Source: Nannobrachium achirus
Lineage: Eukaryota; Chordata; Actinopteri; Myctophiformes; Myctophidae
DNA length: 64,000 bases
Assembly (NCBI GenBank): GCA_963921795.1
Contig: OY997643.1
Location: 13,375,543-13,439,542 of the forward strand
Reading direction: 5' to 3'
The notes under the pieces are model-generated. The model saw only the letters and a list, made by a program, of their open reading frames with translations, had not been told where the DNA came from and ran no database searches. This document shows, piece by piece, positions 31,124-39,788 of this stretch. The position numbers and the translations under genes were made by a program. Positions within the stretch are counted from its first letter, which is position 1; every line of letters starts with the position of its first letter.

Positions 31124-32753
31124 CCATGAGGGTGGTGGGACTGTTCTCCATGTTTATGAGAGACTTGTACATCTCCCCGCGAGGACCTAGAGGCTTCTCG
31201 CCCACGTCCCTCTTAGGCTCGAGGTCGACATAGTCGAGCCAGCGGGCTCTCTCAGACTGGAGGTTGTAGTCCATGGACCTGCCCATCCACTTAACCGCAT
31301 GCCAATTGACCTTCAGCATGATGTCAAATAGAGTGTTCAGTTCAGCTGTGTGCTCCCCCGTGGGCAGACCTTTGACCAGGTCCTTGGTGGAAGCGAGCAA
31401 GAGCTGGATCAGATTTAGGTCCTTAGCGGCCAGAGCAGCGGACCGGTAGGCGTTACGAGCCCTGTCCGACTGCAGCTTGTCCTCCAGGACAGTGAACCCC
31501 GGCGGGTTGGTGCCGACGGGGCCAACAAACGGCCCGTTTTTAGCCGTGCCTACATCTTTGTACTGGGGTCTGACGGAACTCAGAAAAGATTGTGCCAACA
31601 GGTGGTCCAGGTTAGGGCAGGTGGACATGCCTGCCTCCGCACCGCCCACCAAATCCAGCACAGAAAAAGGCAGCTTCCTGGGGTCTTTATGTGTCTTCCA
31701 TGAGGAATGGAGGGCCTTGGTGAAACCTTTCACCAGCGGCAGCCTGGAGAGGACATACGGGGCGGGAACCGAAGGCTCCTGCCCGGGCATTTCATCATCA
31801 TCCTCTGCCTCTTCAGAGGGGAGAGGAGGTGGCAACTCCTCTCCAACTCTGGCCAGAGCTCTCATGTAGACTGTGAGATGATCCAGCATTTCTGCTGCAG
31901 AATCGACGTCCTCTGCTCCCGCTTCACTCGCTTGACTGGCGGGTGGAGGGGCAGTGGTGCCTGAGGAGGCCTGGGAGCTCCCTGCGGCGTCCAGTTGACG
32001 TGCTGGAGCCGTAGGGGCATTACCTTTCACAGTGACCGTGAGTCGAGAACCCTCGTCCTCGACGGAGTCCTCCTCCTCCTCGGCCGTGTATCCAGAGTAT
32101 TCAGAACCAGAACCCTCGCTCTGACCGGAGCTCAGGTCCGACTCTCGCCTGAAGGTCTGGACTGTTTTGGTGATGCTCACGTCGAGGGGGACGTCCCCGA
32201 CGGTCACATCCAAGCGTTTCTTTTTGGGCACCGCGCCCGAAGGGGAAAAGGCTACCGGAGATTTCGTCTGGGTGTTAGCCTTCTTGGTCGCCTTCTTAGC
32301 GGCGACTTCACCAGACCCGCCAGCTCCAGTGACAGTGGAGCTAGCTGCGGTCGGTTGCGCGGCAGGCGGTGTCTCATGTAGCACGGCGCCATCTTGACTT
32401 GGAATGGCGCGCTGGTTGTCAAGCGGATCTCCGGAAGGCAGCGCCGCACCTTGACCAACGGTGCGGGCCGCCTGGGGAAGGAAAGACTGGGCTGTGGGGT
32501 TGAGAGCAGTGGACCCACCTGGTGGAGCGCAGGCCCCGAGGCCTGCCCTGGCTAGGAAGAACCGGTGTATCAGTACATCGTGGTCGTAGGCCACGCAGCA
32601 GTCACAGAAAGGTCCTGCTCTCCCCTGAGGACTCAGTGCAGAGAAGGCGTGTGCAACGCCCATGCAGCCGACACAGAGATGGTGAAGATCCTGTCCGTCG
32701 ATGAGTCCTGGACAGCCTGGACATTGCCTCGGCAGGAAGGCCAGAGGATCCAT
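30804..32753 (-). CDS. DIRS gag-like protein
   Basis: 649 codons, the first and longest uncompromised frame downstream of the 5' inverted repeat. The N-terminus has a Cys/His cluster (C11, C14, H24, H25, C27, C30, H35, C50, C52, C53) that could bind zinc. The centre is acidic (E/D-rich around 215-235 and 310-325), followed by a helical segment (about 330-570) and a strongly basic, Arg/Ser/Gly-rich C-terminus ending RGGRGRGQRK. This pattern of zinc-like head, capsid-like middle and basic tail is normal for DIRS gag. Enzymatic function is not expected. It overlaps the RT frame at its 3' end. Confidence 0.8.
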   Translation of the reverse strand: MDPLAFLPRQCPGCPGLIDGQDLHHLCVGCMGVAHAFSALSPQGRAGPFCDCCVAYDHDVLIHRFFLARAGLGACAPPGGSTALNPTAQSFLPQAARTVGQGAALPSGDPLDNQRAIPSQDGAVLHETPPAAQPTAASSTVTGAGGSGEVAAKKATKKANTQTKSPVAFSPSGAVPKKKRLDVTVGDVPLDVSITKTVQTFRRESDLSSGQSEGSGSEYSGYTAEEEEDSVEDEGSRLTVTVKGNAPTAPARQLDAAGSSQASSGTTAPPPASQASEAGAEDVDSAAEMLDHLTVYMRALARVGEELPPPLPSEEAEDDDEMPGQEPSVPAPYVLSRLPLVKGFTKALHSSWKTHKDPRKLPFSVLDLVGGAEAGMSTCPNLDHLLAQSFLSSVRPQYKDVGTAKNGPFVGPVGTNPPGFTVLEDKLQSDRARNAYRSAALAAKDLNLIQLLLASTKDLVKGLPTGEHTAELNTLFDIMLKVNWHAVKWMGRSMDYNLQSERARWLDYVDLEPKRDVGEKPLGPRGEMYKSLINMENSPTTLMGGGLELLQGRVTFFKAAKDIVESTTVPQDEPQQARRTSRSSRAKERGRSASFKKHSSSSRGASAARAPDRPRTKAVVPERAQPRRPSKDGRQQSSYRGGRGRGQRK

Positions 32754-33142
32754 GGCGAAGCACTGTAGATAGAGTTAACCAGAAGCAGACGAGCTAACAA
32801 GCTAACGGCTAAGGCTAGGCCACGCTTGATTCGGGCAGGGCCTGAACAAGCGGTGAGCAGTGTAGCTAACGTTAACAATAGCAGACGAGCTAACAAGCTA
32901 ACGGCTAATGCTATGCCACGCTTGCTTCGGCGGAGGCCTGAACAAGCAGTAATAATCCTTTGTTATAAAAGGAAATAACCGTCGATTTAGGACGGAACAA
33001 GAATAAGTATTCTTAAGTACGGGTTAATTCAACACTCGCCAGTGGGCGACTCCTAATGCCACCGCTTTAGGCTAATGCGCGAAGAATAATAATACAAAGG
33101 CTGAGTTTCAACTTATCTGAATGTGATATCGCAGAGAGTGAA
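32754..33142 (-). other. DIRS 5' untranslated region with an internal direct repeat
   Basis: AGCAGACGAGCTAACAAGCTAACGGCTAA is present twice, near 32782 and 32880, about 98 bp apart. No ORF. Confidence 0.7.
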
Positions 33143-33301
33143 AAGAGGATGTTACTTCCGCCTCCGGGGGCTTATATAGCCTGGAGGCGGGTCACTCCGG
33201 TTTGAGTGACAGGCCCTTCCTACCTACGTTAGTACGGGAGCTGAAGTAGTTTCTCTGAATGATCGCCAGGGGGCGTCATTACCCAAGTGGGAGGTCATCC
33301 T
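33143..33301 (-). repeat. DIRS inverted terminal repeat, 5' side
   Basis: Exact inverse of 26244-26402. It precedes the gag-like frame (minus strand) by about 390 bp, where transcription would begin. Confidence 0.95.
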
Positions 33302-33316
33302 GGAATATTGACAGTA

Positions 33317-35626
33317 AACGGGACTACGGACCAAGACGCACAGAGCGCGGTGATAAACCTCTCCCCTATGGAACTCACCAGCAACCAGATTAAGGTACTG
33401 TCAAAGGGCTTATCATTTGCCCCTACATATGACGCCAAACACTTTGACACTAAAGTCGAATTGTTTAAATTTTATAGAAATTTGCACCTTAAAGTCTGGT
33501 ATGCTCAGAGACAAACTGGTGACACTACCCCACAGTCACACACCTACACTTCAGAGAGAAGATTTAAACCGAAATCCCATTTTCTTCCCTTAAGTAATAA
33601 TCCCAGTCTGGTGGCCTTCACTAAGAAAGTTGATTACGATGTCAAACAATTGTTTGATAAACAGCCACCCACCCCGCAGAGACACAACTTAACCCATTCC
33701 GAACGCACAGCTCTAAATGAACTGCAACGTAATAAAGACATTGTGATTAAAAGAGCAGATAAAGGAGGGGCAGTTGTTGTTTGGGATTATGACAAATATG
33801 TCAAGGAGGCTCATCGTCAATTAGAAAACACGGAGTATTACACTGAACTCCATACTAGTAATCCTCTTCTTTATATGCAGGAGGAACTCACTATTCTACT
33901 GGACCGAGCTAAAGACAATGAATGGATCACCACCAGTGAACATGGTTTCCTGTCATGCGAACACCCTCGAGTGGCAACATTTTATATGTTGCCGAAAGTG
34001 CACAAGGAACCTAAAGACAATCCCCCAGGCAGACCAATTGTGGCCGCCAATGGGACGCTCACAGAGCCCGCTTCACAATTTATTGATTACTTTCTAAAAC
34101 CATATGTCCACAAGTTGCCCTCGTATGTTCGCGACACTACCGATGTCCTGAACAAATTGAGTCTTATTGAAGAGGACACTGTTTGGGATTTCTTGGTAAC
34201 TATGGATGTAGAGTCGCTTTATACGAATATTGACCACGTAGATGGCCTTAGGGCAGTGAGTCACTATTTGTCAGATAGAGAAGGGCTAACGCCCCCTACA
34301 GATTTCATTGTGGAACTCACCGAGTGGGTGTTGAACAATAATGTGTTTTTGTTCCAAAATAGGAAGTTCAAACAATGCAAAGGTACGAGTATGGGTGCTT
34401 CCTTTGCACCTGAATATGCCTGTTTATATTTAGGACTGTGGGAAGCAGAATCTGTATTTGATGGTGTTAAAAATCCCTTCAAAGAGAATATTAAAATGTA
34501 TTGTCGATTCATCGATGACATTTTCCTATTATTCAGAGGTAACCAAGCTGATCTGTTAGAATTCCATAGATATCTTAATAACACGAACAGAAATATTAAG
34601 TTAACAATAGAGTACTCTAGAGAGAACATTAACTTTCTAGACCTCACGATCTATAGAAGTGAGGATGGTAAAGTACACACTACTCTATTTAGAAAACCTA
34701 CAGATCGAAATTCAGTGTTACACTATGGGTCCTTCCATCCGTACCATCAGAAGAACAATATCCCTTATGGACAATTTCAAAGGGTAAAACGAATTTGTGA
34801 CCAGGACTCTGACTTTGAATTACAATCTCAACAAATGAGTAAACGCTTCCTAAATAGATCCTATAATAAAACTATTATCACCACAGCTCGAAATAAAGCG
34901 AGCTCCCTAGAACGACAACAACTCTTACAACCCTCTAACAAAAAGAAAAAAGAGACAACAGGTGTATTCTTCTCTTTGTCCTATAGCAAACAGTCCTCAC
35001 AAATCAAAATGATCATTCGATCTAATTGGGATATTCTCAAAAGTGACCCCTCTCTAAATAGAGTATTTCAACTTCCTCCTACTTTTTGTCTGAAAAAAGC
35101 TCCTTCTTTAAAGGACAAACTCTCTCAGAGTTATTTACCAGCCAAGAGAGAGGGCCATTGGCTTAATAAACCAATAGGCACATATAAATGTTTACAAACT
35201 AACTGTAAACACTGTTTCAATGTTATACAACATAAGGAGTTTAAAGACATCAAAACTATGGAAACTTTCAAGTGCAAACAGTTTATTAATTGCAACTCCA
35301 CCTACATAGTGTACCGCCTTACATGCCCTTGTGGCTGTTTCTATATAGGGCGGACAAAGAGGAGATTGAAAGACAGAGTGGCTGAACATAAGTATGCCAT
35401 TAGAACAAATAACGAAGATTACCCTATGGCACGTCATTTCCACAGTGTCCACAATGGTAATGACAGCCTCCTAAAAGTAGAGGGTATTGAACAAGTTGAA
35501 CAAACACCAAGGGGTGGCAACAGATTACAGAGGTTACTGCAGAGAGAAACATACTGGATATTCACTTTTGATGCCATGGTATACCCGGGTCTGAATCAAG
35601 AAATTGATTTTAAACCATTTCTGTAA
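33317..35626 (+). CDS. PLE ORF2: reverse transcriptase with C-terminal GIY-YIG endonuclease (split by DIRS)
   Basis: The open frame as it stands starts inside DIRS sequence (33287) and reads 779 codons; PLE sequence begins at about residue 11. RT motifs: RADKGGAVVVWD (157-168), PGRPIVAANG (247-256), TMDVESLYTN with D307, GTSMGA (366-371) and FIDD (408-411). A Cys motif (C635, C640, C643) precedes the GIY-YIG domain: YIVY (673-676), FYIG (685-688), R689 and E754 (LQRETYW). PLE RTs are telomerase-related and prime at nicks made by the GIY-YIG nuclease. The frame is otherwise undamaged; loss of function comes from the 7.1-kb insertion separating it from its start at 26102. Confidence 0.92.
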   Translation, partial: NGTTDQDAQSAVINLSPMELTSNQIKVLSKGLSFAPTYDAKHFDTKVELFKFYRNLHLKVWYAQRQTGDTTPQSHTYTSERRFKPKSHFLPLSNNPSLVAFTKKVDYDVKQLFDKQPPTPQRHNLTHSERTALNELQRNKDIVIKRADKGGAVVVWDYDKYVKEAHRQLENTEYYTELHTSNPLLYMQEELTILLDRAKDNEWITTSEHGFLSCEHPRVATFYMLPKVHKEPKDNPPGRPIVAANGTLTEPASQFIDYFLKPYVHKLPSYVRDTTDVLNKLSLIEEDTVWDFLVTMDVESLYTNIDHVDGLRAVSHYLSDREGLTPPTDFIVELTEWVLNNNVFLFQNRKFKQCKGTSMGASFAPEYACLYLGLWEAESVFDGVKNPFKENIKMYCRFIDDIFLLFRGNQADLLEFHRYLNNTNRNIKLTIEYSRENINFLDLTIYRSEDGKVHTTLFRKPTDRNSVLHYGSFHPYHQKNNIPYGQFQRVKRICDQDSDFELQSQQMSKRFLNRSYNKTIITTARNKASSLERQQLLQPSNKKKKETTGVFFSLSYSKQSSQIKMIIRSNWDILKSDPSLNRVFQLPPTFCLKKAPSLKDKLSQSYLPAKREGHWLNKPIGTYKCLQTNCKHCFNVIQHKEFKDIKTMETFKCKQFINCNSTYIVYRLTCPCGCFYIGRTKRRLKDRVAEHKYAIRTNNEDYPMARHFHSVHNGNDSLLKVEGIEQVEQTPRGGNRLQRLLQRETYWIFTFDAMVYPGLNQEIDFKPFL

Positions 35627-36114
35627 ATGTGATTTATTTGTTTTTTACATATTGAAAATATGAGTTATGTATAATTTGTCATATATGTCTAAACTGTTGG
35701 CAAAAGTGGGCAATATGAATGTTAAGACACAATACTGACTATGTATATGAGTTAACTGCTTACACTGAGCCTGATGAGATGTATATGTACCTGCTATGAT
35801 TGGTTCCCTTGGCCACAAGGATGTATAAGAGGACATGCTCCTACGGTGCCATCCTCTTATAGCCACGCCCTGAAGAAGACACTCTGTGTCGAAACCGGTC
35901 GGCTTTATTGGCTTTTTATTGTTTTAATATGTAAAAGCCCTAAGTGCTAAATAAAGGCTTTTTAACTATACGTTCCTTGGCTCTGAGTGTGCGAGAAGAA
36001 CCTCCCGATGGGATCCCTTGCTGATTTAATCCGATATTAACTTCTAGCACCTCAAACACGACAAGACTGGAGATACTACATGCTAAACTCTGAAGCACTC
36101 GGCTCATCTTGTTT
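35348..36114 (+). repeat. PLE pseudo-LTR, right copy (767 bp)
   Basis: Begins within the GIY-YIG codons, contains the ORF2 stop at 35624-35626, the AATAAA at about 35949 and the second hammerhead-like motif. Partner of 24568-25334. Confidence 0.93.
35867..35903 (+). ncRNA. hammerhead ribozyme-like motif, right pLTR
   Basis: Identical to 25087-25123: CTGAAGA core, GACAC/GTGTC stem, GAAA and GUC cleavage triplet, enclosed by GCC and GGC. Confidence 0.7.
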
Positions 36115-36128
36115 TATTAAGTATAATA
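36115..36128 (+). repeat. target site duplication, right (14 bp)
   Basis: TATTAAGTATAATA, identical to 24554-24567. Confidence 0.85.
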
Positions 36129-36307
36129 CTTGACCTTATAAATATAGAATGTTTATGATTATTTCTTGTATTAGGCCAATATGTTATGAAACATCGCATG
36201 TAGGCCTATTATATTACTATACACGAGTGAGCTCTCGGCACCTCCGCACGGTCCAGGCGAATACAACGGAGCGCTCCCTACCTCCGGTTCAGCCAATCAC
36301 AAGCTTC

Positions 36308-36350
36308 CATTGTCGAATCCGGGATGCTGTTTTGATACACGCCTTCCCAA
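36308..36350 (-). repeat. right arm of inverted repeat flanking the Penelope insertion
   Basis: Inverse of 24219-24262 with a few differences. Confidence 0.7.
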
Positions 36351-36420
36351 TAGAGCCTGTCCCAAGTGTCCCATACTAGATTTTGATGGCCGATTTTAGA
36401 TATAATTTGACACGCGCACT

Positions 36421-36438
36421 CACTCACACGCACGCACG

Positions 36439-36472
<34 letters not shown>
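36421..36472. repeat. (CA)n microsatellite
   Basis: CACGCACG start, then about 15 CA units. Confidence 0.95.
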
Positions 36473-36479
<7 letters not shown>

Positions 36480-37771
36480 TGCAAACTCAAATCCCTCAAA
36501 TGTGTCTATCAAACAAGTGACGTGACAAAGCTACTGTATGTAATGGTGGCAGTAGAGTTGACAATAAATGCACGTGGGGTTTTAATGCATTTACTATAAA
36601 TAACTAGAACAATTTAAACTACTCCCTCCAATCGTCTTTTTCTGCATTATGTTCTGTAAAGAATAAAGTTGTAATGTTGGTGGATACCGGACGGTGATAC
36701 CCATACCGATACCGATATCTGTTCATTCAGGCTATTCAGGCTGCATTCTCCAAGCCTTTGAATAGTGTGAGGCCTACTGTTGAACATTCAGTAGACTATT
36801 GTGCTGTGATTTTCTTAAAAGGGGAACTTTGCCAAAATGTATGCTGCTGTGTATGCTGAGAAAATCACCACCCGCCTACATACAATTTGTCATAACGTGC
36901 ACCTTTACATACAGTGGAGGCTATAATTAGGCATATTTTCCAGCTGCGGGCACACAAAACATATTGAAATGTTCTGCTGCCCCCGATGTCTGTGTGTCCT
37001 CATCGAAAGGTTTTAGTGCATTGGGAAATATAGGCCTAGTCCAATATAGTTACTAACTCCCGATAGAGGGATTGATACAAGTATTGCACAAGACTCTTTG
37101 ACAGTTATTATTTTTTATTTTTTTTATCTTACTTTTTTGTTTTTGTTTTGCACCAGCGTGGTTTTCTGACCAGTCTAAGCCCGTGTTTATCAGAGTTTGA
37201 ATAATTTGAGAGAGCCTCCTGTCTCTGTCTGTCTTCCTGAAGATCAGCTTTATATTTCCATGCTTTTCTTTCTAATTAATAGTGATGTCCCAAGTGTGGA
37301 TGTGAGTAAATAGATGACTGTGAAGAAGGGAGTCGCAGAAAATTCGATATAGATAATATGATGATGACTAGGCATTAATTGTACATTTCGCTCAACTAGG
37401 ACAGTCTAAGTTCAGACGATTGTATCACTTTACTGTAATATAGCTTTTAAGTAAAGGGGAAGACAACACTATATTTACAGTAGTCAGTTTGCATTACACT
37501 AAACATTACAGAAAGCTGGGTCTCATCACTTTAAAGCTTGACAGCTGCCCTTCACAGGACTATGCAAAGATCAATTTAATCAAATCTATTCTTAGTACAG
37601 GTGTACACTCAATGTGCTAAAAATAAAAACCAAAACGGGCAAAGATCAAACATGACAAAGTTGTTACATTTAAAACATGAAATAAAAACACAATAAAGAA
37701 TTGTGATAACGACACACTTCACACCTAACTAACAGCTTATGTCTTAGTTAGTATGACATTCAAACATAAGA
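36473..37771. other. no recognisable feature
   Basis: AT-rich, probably unique intronic sequence; no coding support or repeat ends identified. Confidence 0.5.
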
Positions 37772-37779
37772 CACAGTCC

Positions 37780-38342
37780 CAGGGGCGTCAATTGGGTATG
37801 GCAGGGGTATGCAGCTGCCATACCCTGGGTCCAGGGGGGAAAATAAAAGTTACTTTTAAATATAAATCCATGAATGTCTCTTTGTCTATCTGCGCAGTAA
37901 AATAACTACACATGCAATATGGTCACTATAACAAGGTATTATAATTATATTCTCCACACTTGTATTCTCCCTATCTTGACAAAATGGTATATTCCCAGGT
38001 TCCGCAGGTCAGCTGCACAGGTGCAATGCATTATTTAATTGTGGCACATTTACTAACATGCTAAGTTTAGCTGCACTTGAACAACCATTCCAGGGTGCCA
38101 TATCCAGCCCAAGAAACCATAGAAACCTGTGTAAAAAACTGACAAAACTCGTTTTCTTTTTTTTTTTCTTTTTTTTTAAATAGCCGATCTACATGCTCAC
38201 AACGCCTCGCAGCGCGAGGCGTTGTGAGCATGTAGATCTGCTATTTTCACAATAGAACCGTGTTATCCAAAATGTAATGCCTCTTTTCCATGACGACTCC
38301 CATCTTTGCCATACCCTAGCTTTTGCTGAACTGACGCCACTG
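37780..38342. mobile_element. family H hAT-like MITE carrying a hairpin, TSD CACAGTCC
   Basis: Ends CAGGGGCGTCAATTGGG and GAACTGACGCCACTG, with identical 8-bp flanks CACAGTCC at 37772-37779 and 38343-38350. The shared hairpin (38177-38249, family C arm variant ACATGCTCACAACGCC) with adjoining C-like TAGAACCGTGTTAT lies in its right half. The sister copy at 50774 lacks this block. Confidence 0.87.
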
Positions 38343-38504
38343 CACAGTCCCATAGCTCAAGAGAATCCAGAGTTCTACAAGCTAAAAAAAGTAAACACAT
38401 TGTACGACACGTTGTTCATTTGTAGTTCAGTTCTTTCTTTTTTTTAGCAAGTGACATGCTTACGCGATAGATGAACCATAGATGAAGCTTAGCGTGTCCA
38501 CATT

Positions 38505-39131
38505 CAGGGGCGTCACAAGGGTGGGAAAGTGGGACTGAGTTACCAGGGCCCAAGGGGCCTGGCGGAGGGGCCTCAATTATTTCATGCTTTAACTATTGAC
38601 AAATAGCAGATATAAAAGCTCACAGCGCGGCACCGAGTGCCGCGCTGCAAGCTTGTATATCTGCTATTTTTGAAAAGTCGTTGAAATGTGTGCAAATCTT
38701 TGAATATATGTATTTTTTAAGCAAACATTTGTAACAAAAATTTTGCTTCTGGGTGGTCCCTGGAACTAAATATTTTGAGATGGGGGTCCGTGGCCAAATA
38801 CATATCATTTTGGGGGTCCTTCACATGAAAAGGTTTGAGAACCACTGACATAGTAGTCTCTCAAGAACAGACTACTGTAACTGAGCTCCAGTTGAGTGAG
38901 AAAGGACCTTTTCTTTGACAATGGCCGGACAGATTGCTGAAATAGAAACACAGGTTTTTCAAAAAACCTTAGAAGGATTCAAAAGACACTTATAGAATCG
39001 GGTCAAAATTCTAATTTTCACGATTTTTCAAAAATAGCAGATCTACAAGTATATCTTGTATATCTGCTGTTTTTCAATAGTTAAAGCATAAAATAATGAT
39101 ACACCATAATGTGTACCCGTTCTAAATGGGT
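38505..39131 (-). mobile_element. family I/A composite MITE next to tafa1 exon
   Basis: Starts as family I (CAGGGGCGTCACAAGG) and continues as a family A body with hairpins at 38600-38671 and 39031-39076 (second one shortened), ending CCCGTTCTAAATGGGTT. The usual I right end is missing. A 16-bp direct repeat GCTTAGCGTGTCCACA flanks the composite at 38487-38502 and 39133-39148. Confidence 0.7.
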
Positions 39132-39181
39132 TGCTTAGCGTGTCCACACATTGACCAGGTCTCCCTCCTCTTCGTACGCAG

Positions 39182-39319
39182 ACTCGAACCCTGTCATGTC
39201 CTGGTTGCTGGCCGCGTGGATTAGCCTTGGCTTCCTGCTGCTGTGTCAGGCCACTCTCTACCAGACCATCCAGCAGCACCACGTCGCCCGGCCTGGACGC
39301 ACCGACATCCTCACCCTGG
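39182..39319 (+). CDS. tafa1: TAFA1 (FAM19A1)-like first coding exon, signal peptide
   Basis: A 138-bp candidate exon. The acceptor is CTCCCTCCTCTTCGTACGCAG, cut after 39181; the donor is CTGG followed by GTACGT at 39320. ATG at 39196 starts 41 codons plus one base (phase 1). The product begins MSWLLAAWISLGFLLLCQA, a clear signal peptide with a Leu/Ala-rich core, then YQTIQQHHVARPG. Human TAFA1 has the same arrangement (MSW, WIS, LLC, QQHH, RP) before the cysteine-rich secreted domain, which is encoded by later exons and is not in this window. TAFA proteins are small secreted, mostly neural, chemokine-like factors. Exon start context is weak. An unrelated signal-peptide exon is the main alternative. 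Confidence 0.72.
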
Positions 39320-39658
39320 GTACGTTCCCCCTCTCTCTCTGTCTCTAATTATGTGCCAACTAACTAACCCGCTGGCTATGTACTGTACGCTGATGTGTGA
39401 TGATTGAAAAGCTGCAGTTGCGCCGTTGTTGTTAAGCCAGATGTCACTGCGTTGTTGGGTGTGGCAACGGCTTTGTCTTGTCTTACGTACCCCCCTCCTC
39501 AGCATGAGGCCTGCTGCAGTGATTCAGATTGGTATGCTGGTGCGGCTACTGTGTTATTCACTCTGCTTGGCACCGTAGATGGGCGAGCAGCGCGGAGGAT
39601 GGTTACGAGTACATGCTGCAAATGTCATGTTGCTTATATGGTAATGGGGGGTTCTCTC

Positions 39659-39788
39659 CATTCCGACATGTCGCCACTCCGACAGTGACTTCTCATTGTC
39701 GGAGTGGCAACACTTCCATAGAGGTTAAGGTTAGGGTTAGGGTAAGAGATAGGGTTAGTGTCTGTCGGAAAGGAGACATGTCGGAATG
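39659..39788 (-). mobile_element. family G MITE, copy 3
   Basis: Ends CATTCCGACATGTCGCCACT and GACATGTCGGAATG are inverted. The interior has TTAGGGTTAGGG, telomere-like and inverse to the copies near 5.7-6.3 kb. It lies about 340 bp downstream of the tafa1 exon. Confidence 0.72.

Larger units (their letters stand above)
26201..33316 (-). mobile_element. DIRS-type tyrosine-recombinase retrotransposon, apparently intact
   Basis: Inverted repeats of 159 bp (26244-26402 and 33143-33301) match exactly on inspection. An internal complementary region at 26446-26538 joins the complements of both outer ends. Three long overlapping frames on the minus strand encode a gag-like protein, RT/RNase H/methyltransferase-like, and a tyrosine recombinase. 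It interrupts the PLE ORF2. AACGG occurs at both borders (26201-26205 and 33317-33321), as expected for recombination at a short shared sequence instead of a classical target duplication. I see no stop or frameshift in the coding frames, so it may be autonomous and young. Confidence 0.95.
24568..36114 (+). mobile_element. Penelope-like element (PLE), interrupted by a DIRS element
   Basis: The order is pLTR (24568-25334), 5' region with ORF1 (25410 onward), a DIRS insertion (26201-33316), the remainder of ORF2 with reverse transcriptase and GIY-YIG domains, and a second pLTR (35348-36114). The outer ends are flanked by a 14-bp direct repeat. Without the DIRS insertion it is about 4.4 kb, a usual size for PLEs. 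Presence of an ORF1 and a C-terminal GIY-YIG endonuclease places it among canonical vertebrate PLEs (Penelope/Poseidon/Neptune group); the exact clade is not determinable by eye. Low pLTR divergence indicates recent insertion, and ORF2 is now split and presumably dead. Confidence 0.92.

Noticed and set aside
31477-32381. Plus-strand frames of up to 130 codons inside the DIRS gag region
   Set aside because: They are antisense shadows of the gag-like frame with no domain content.
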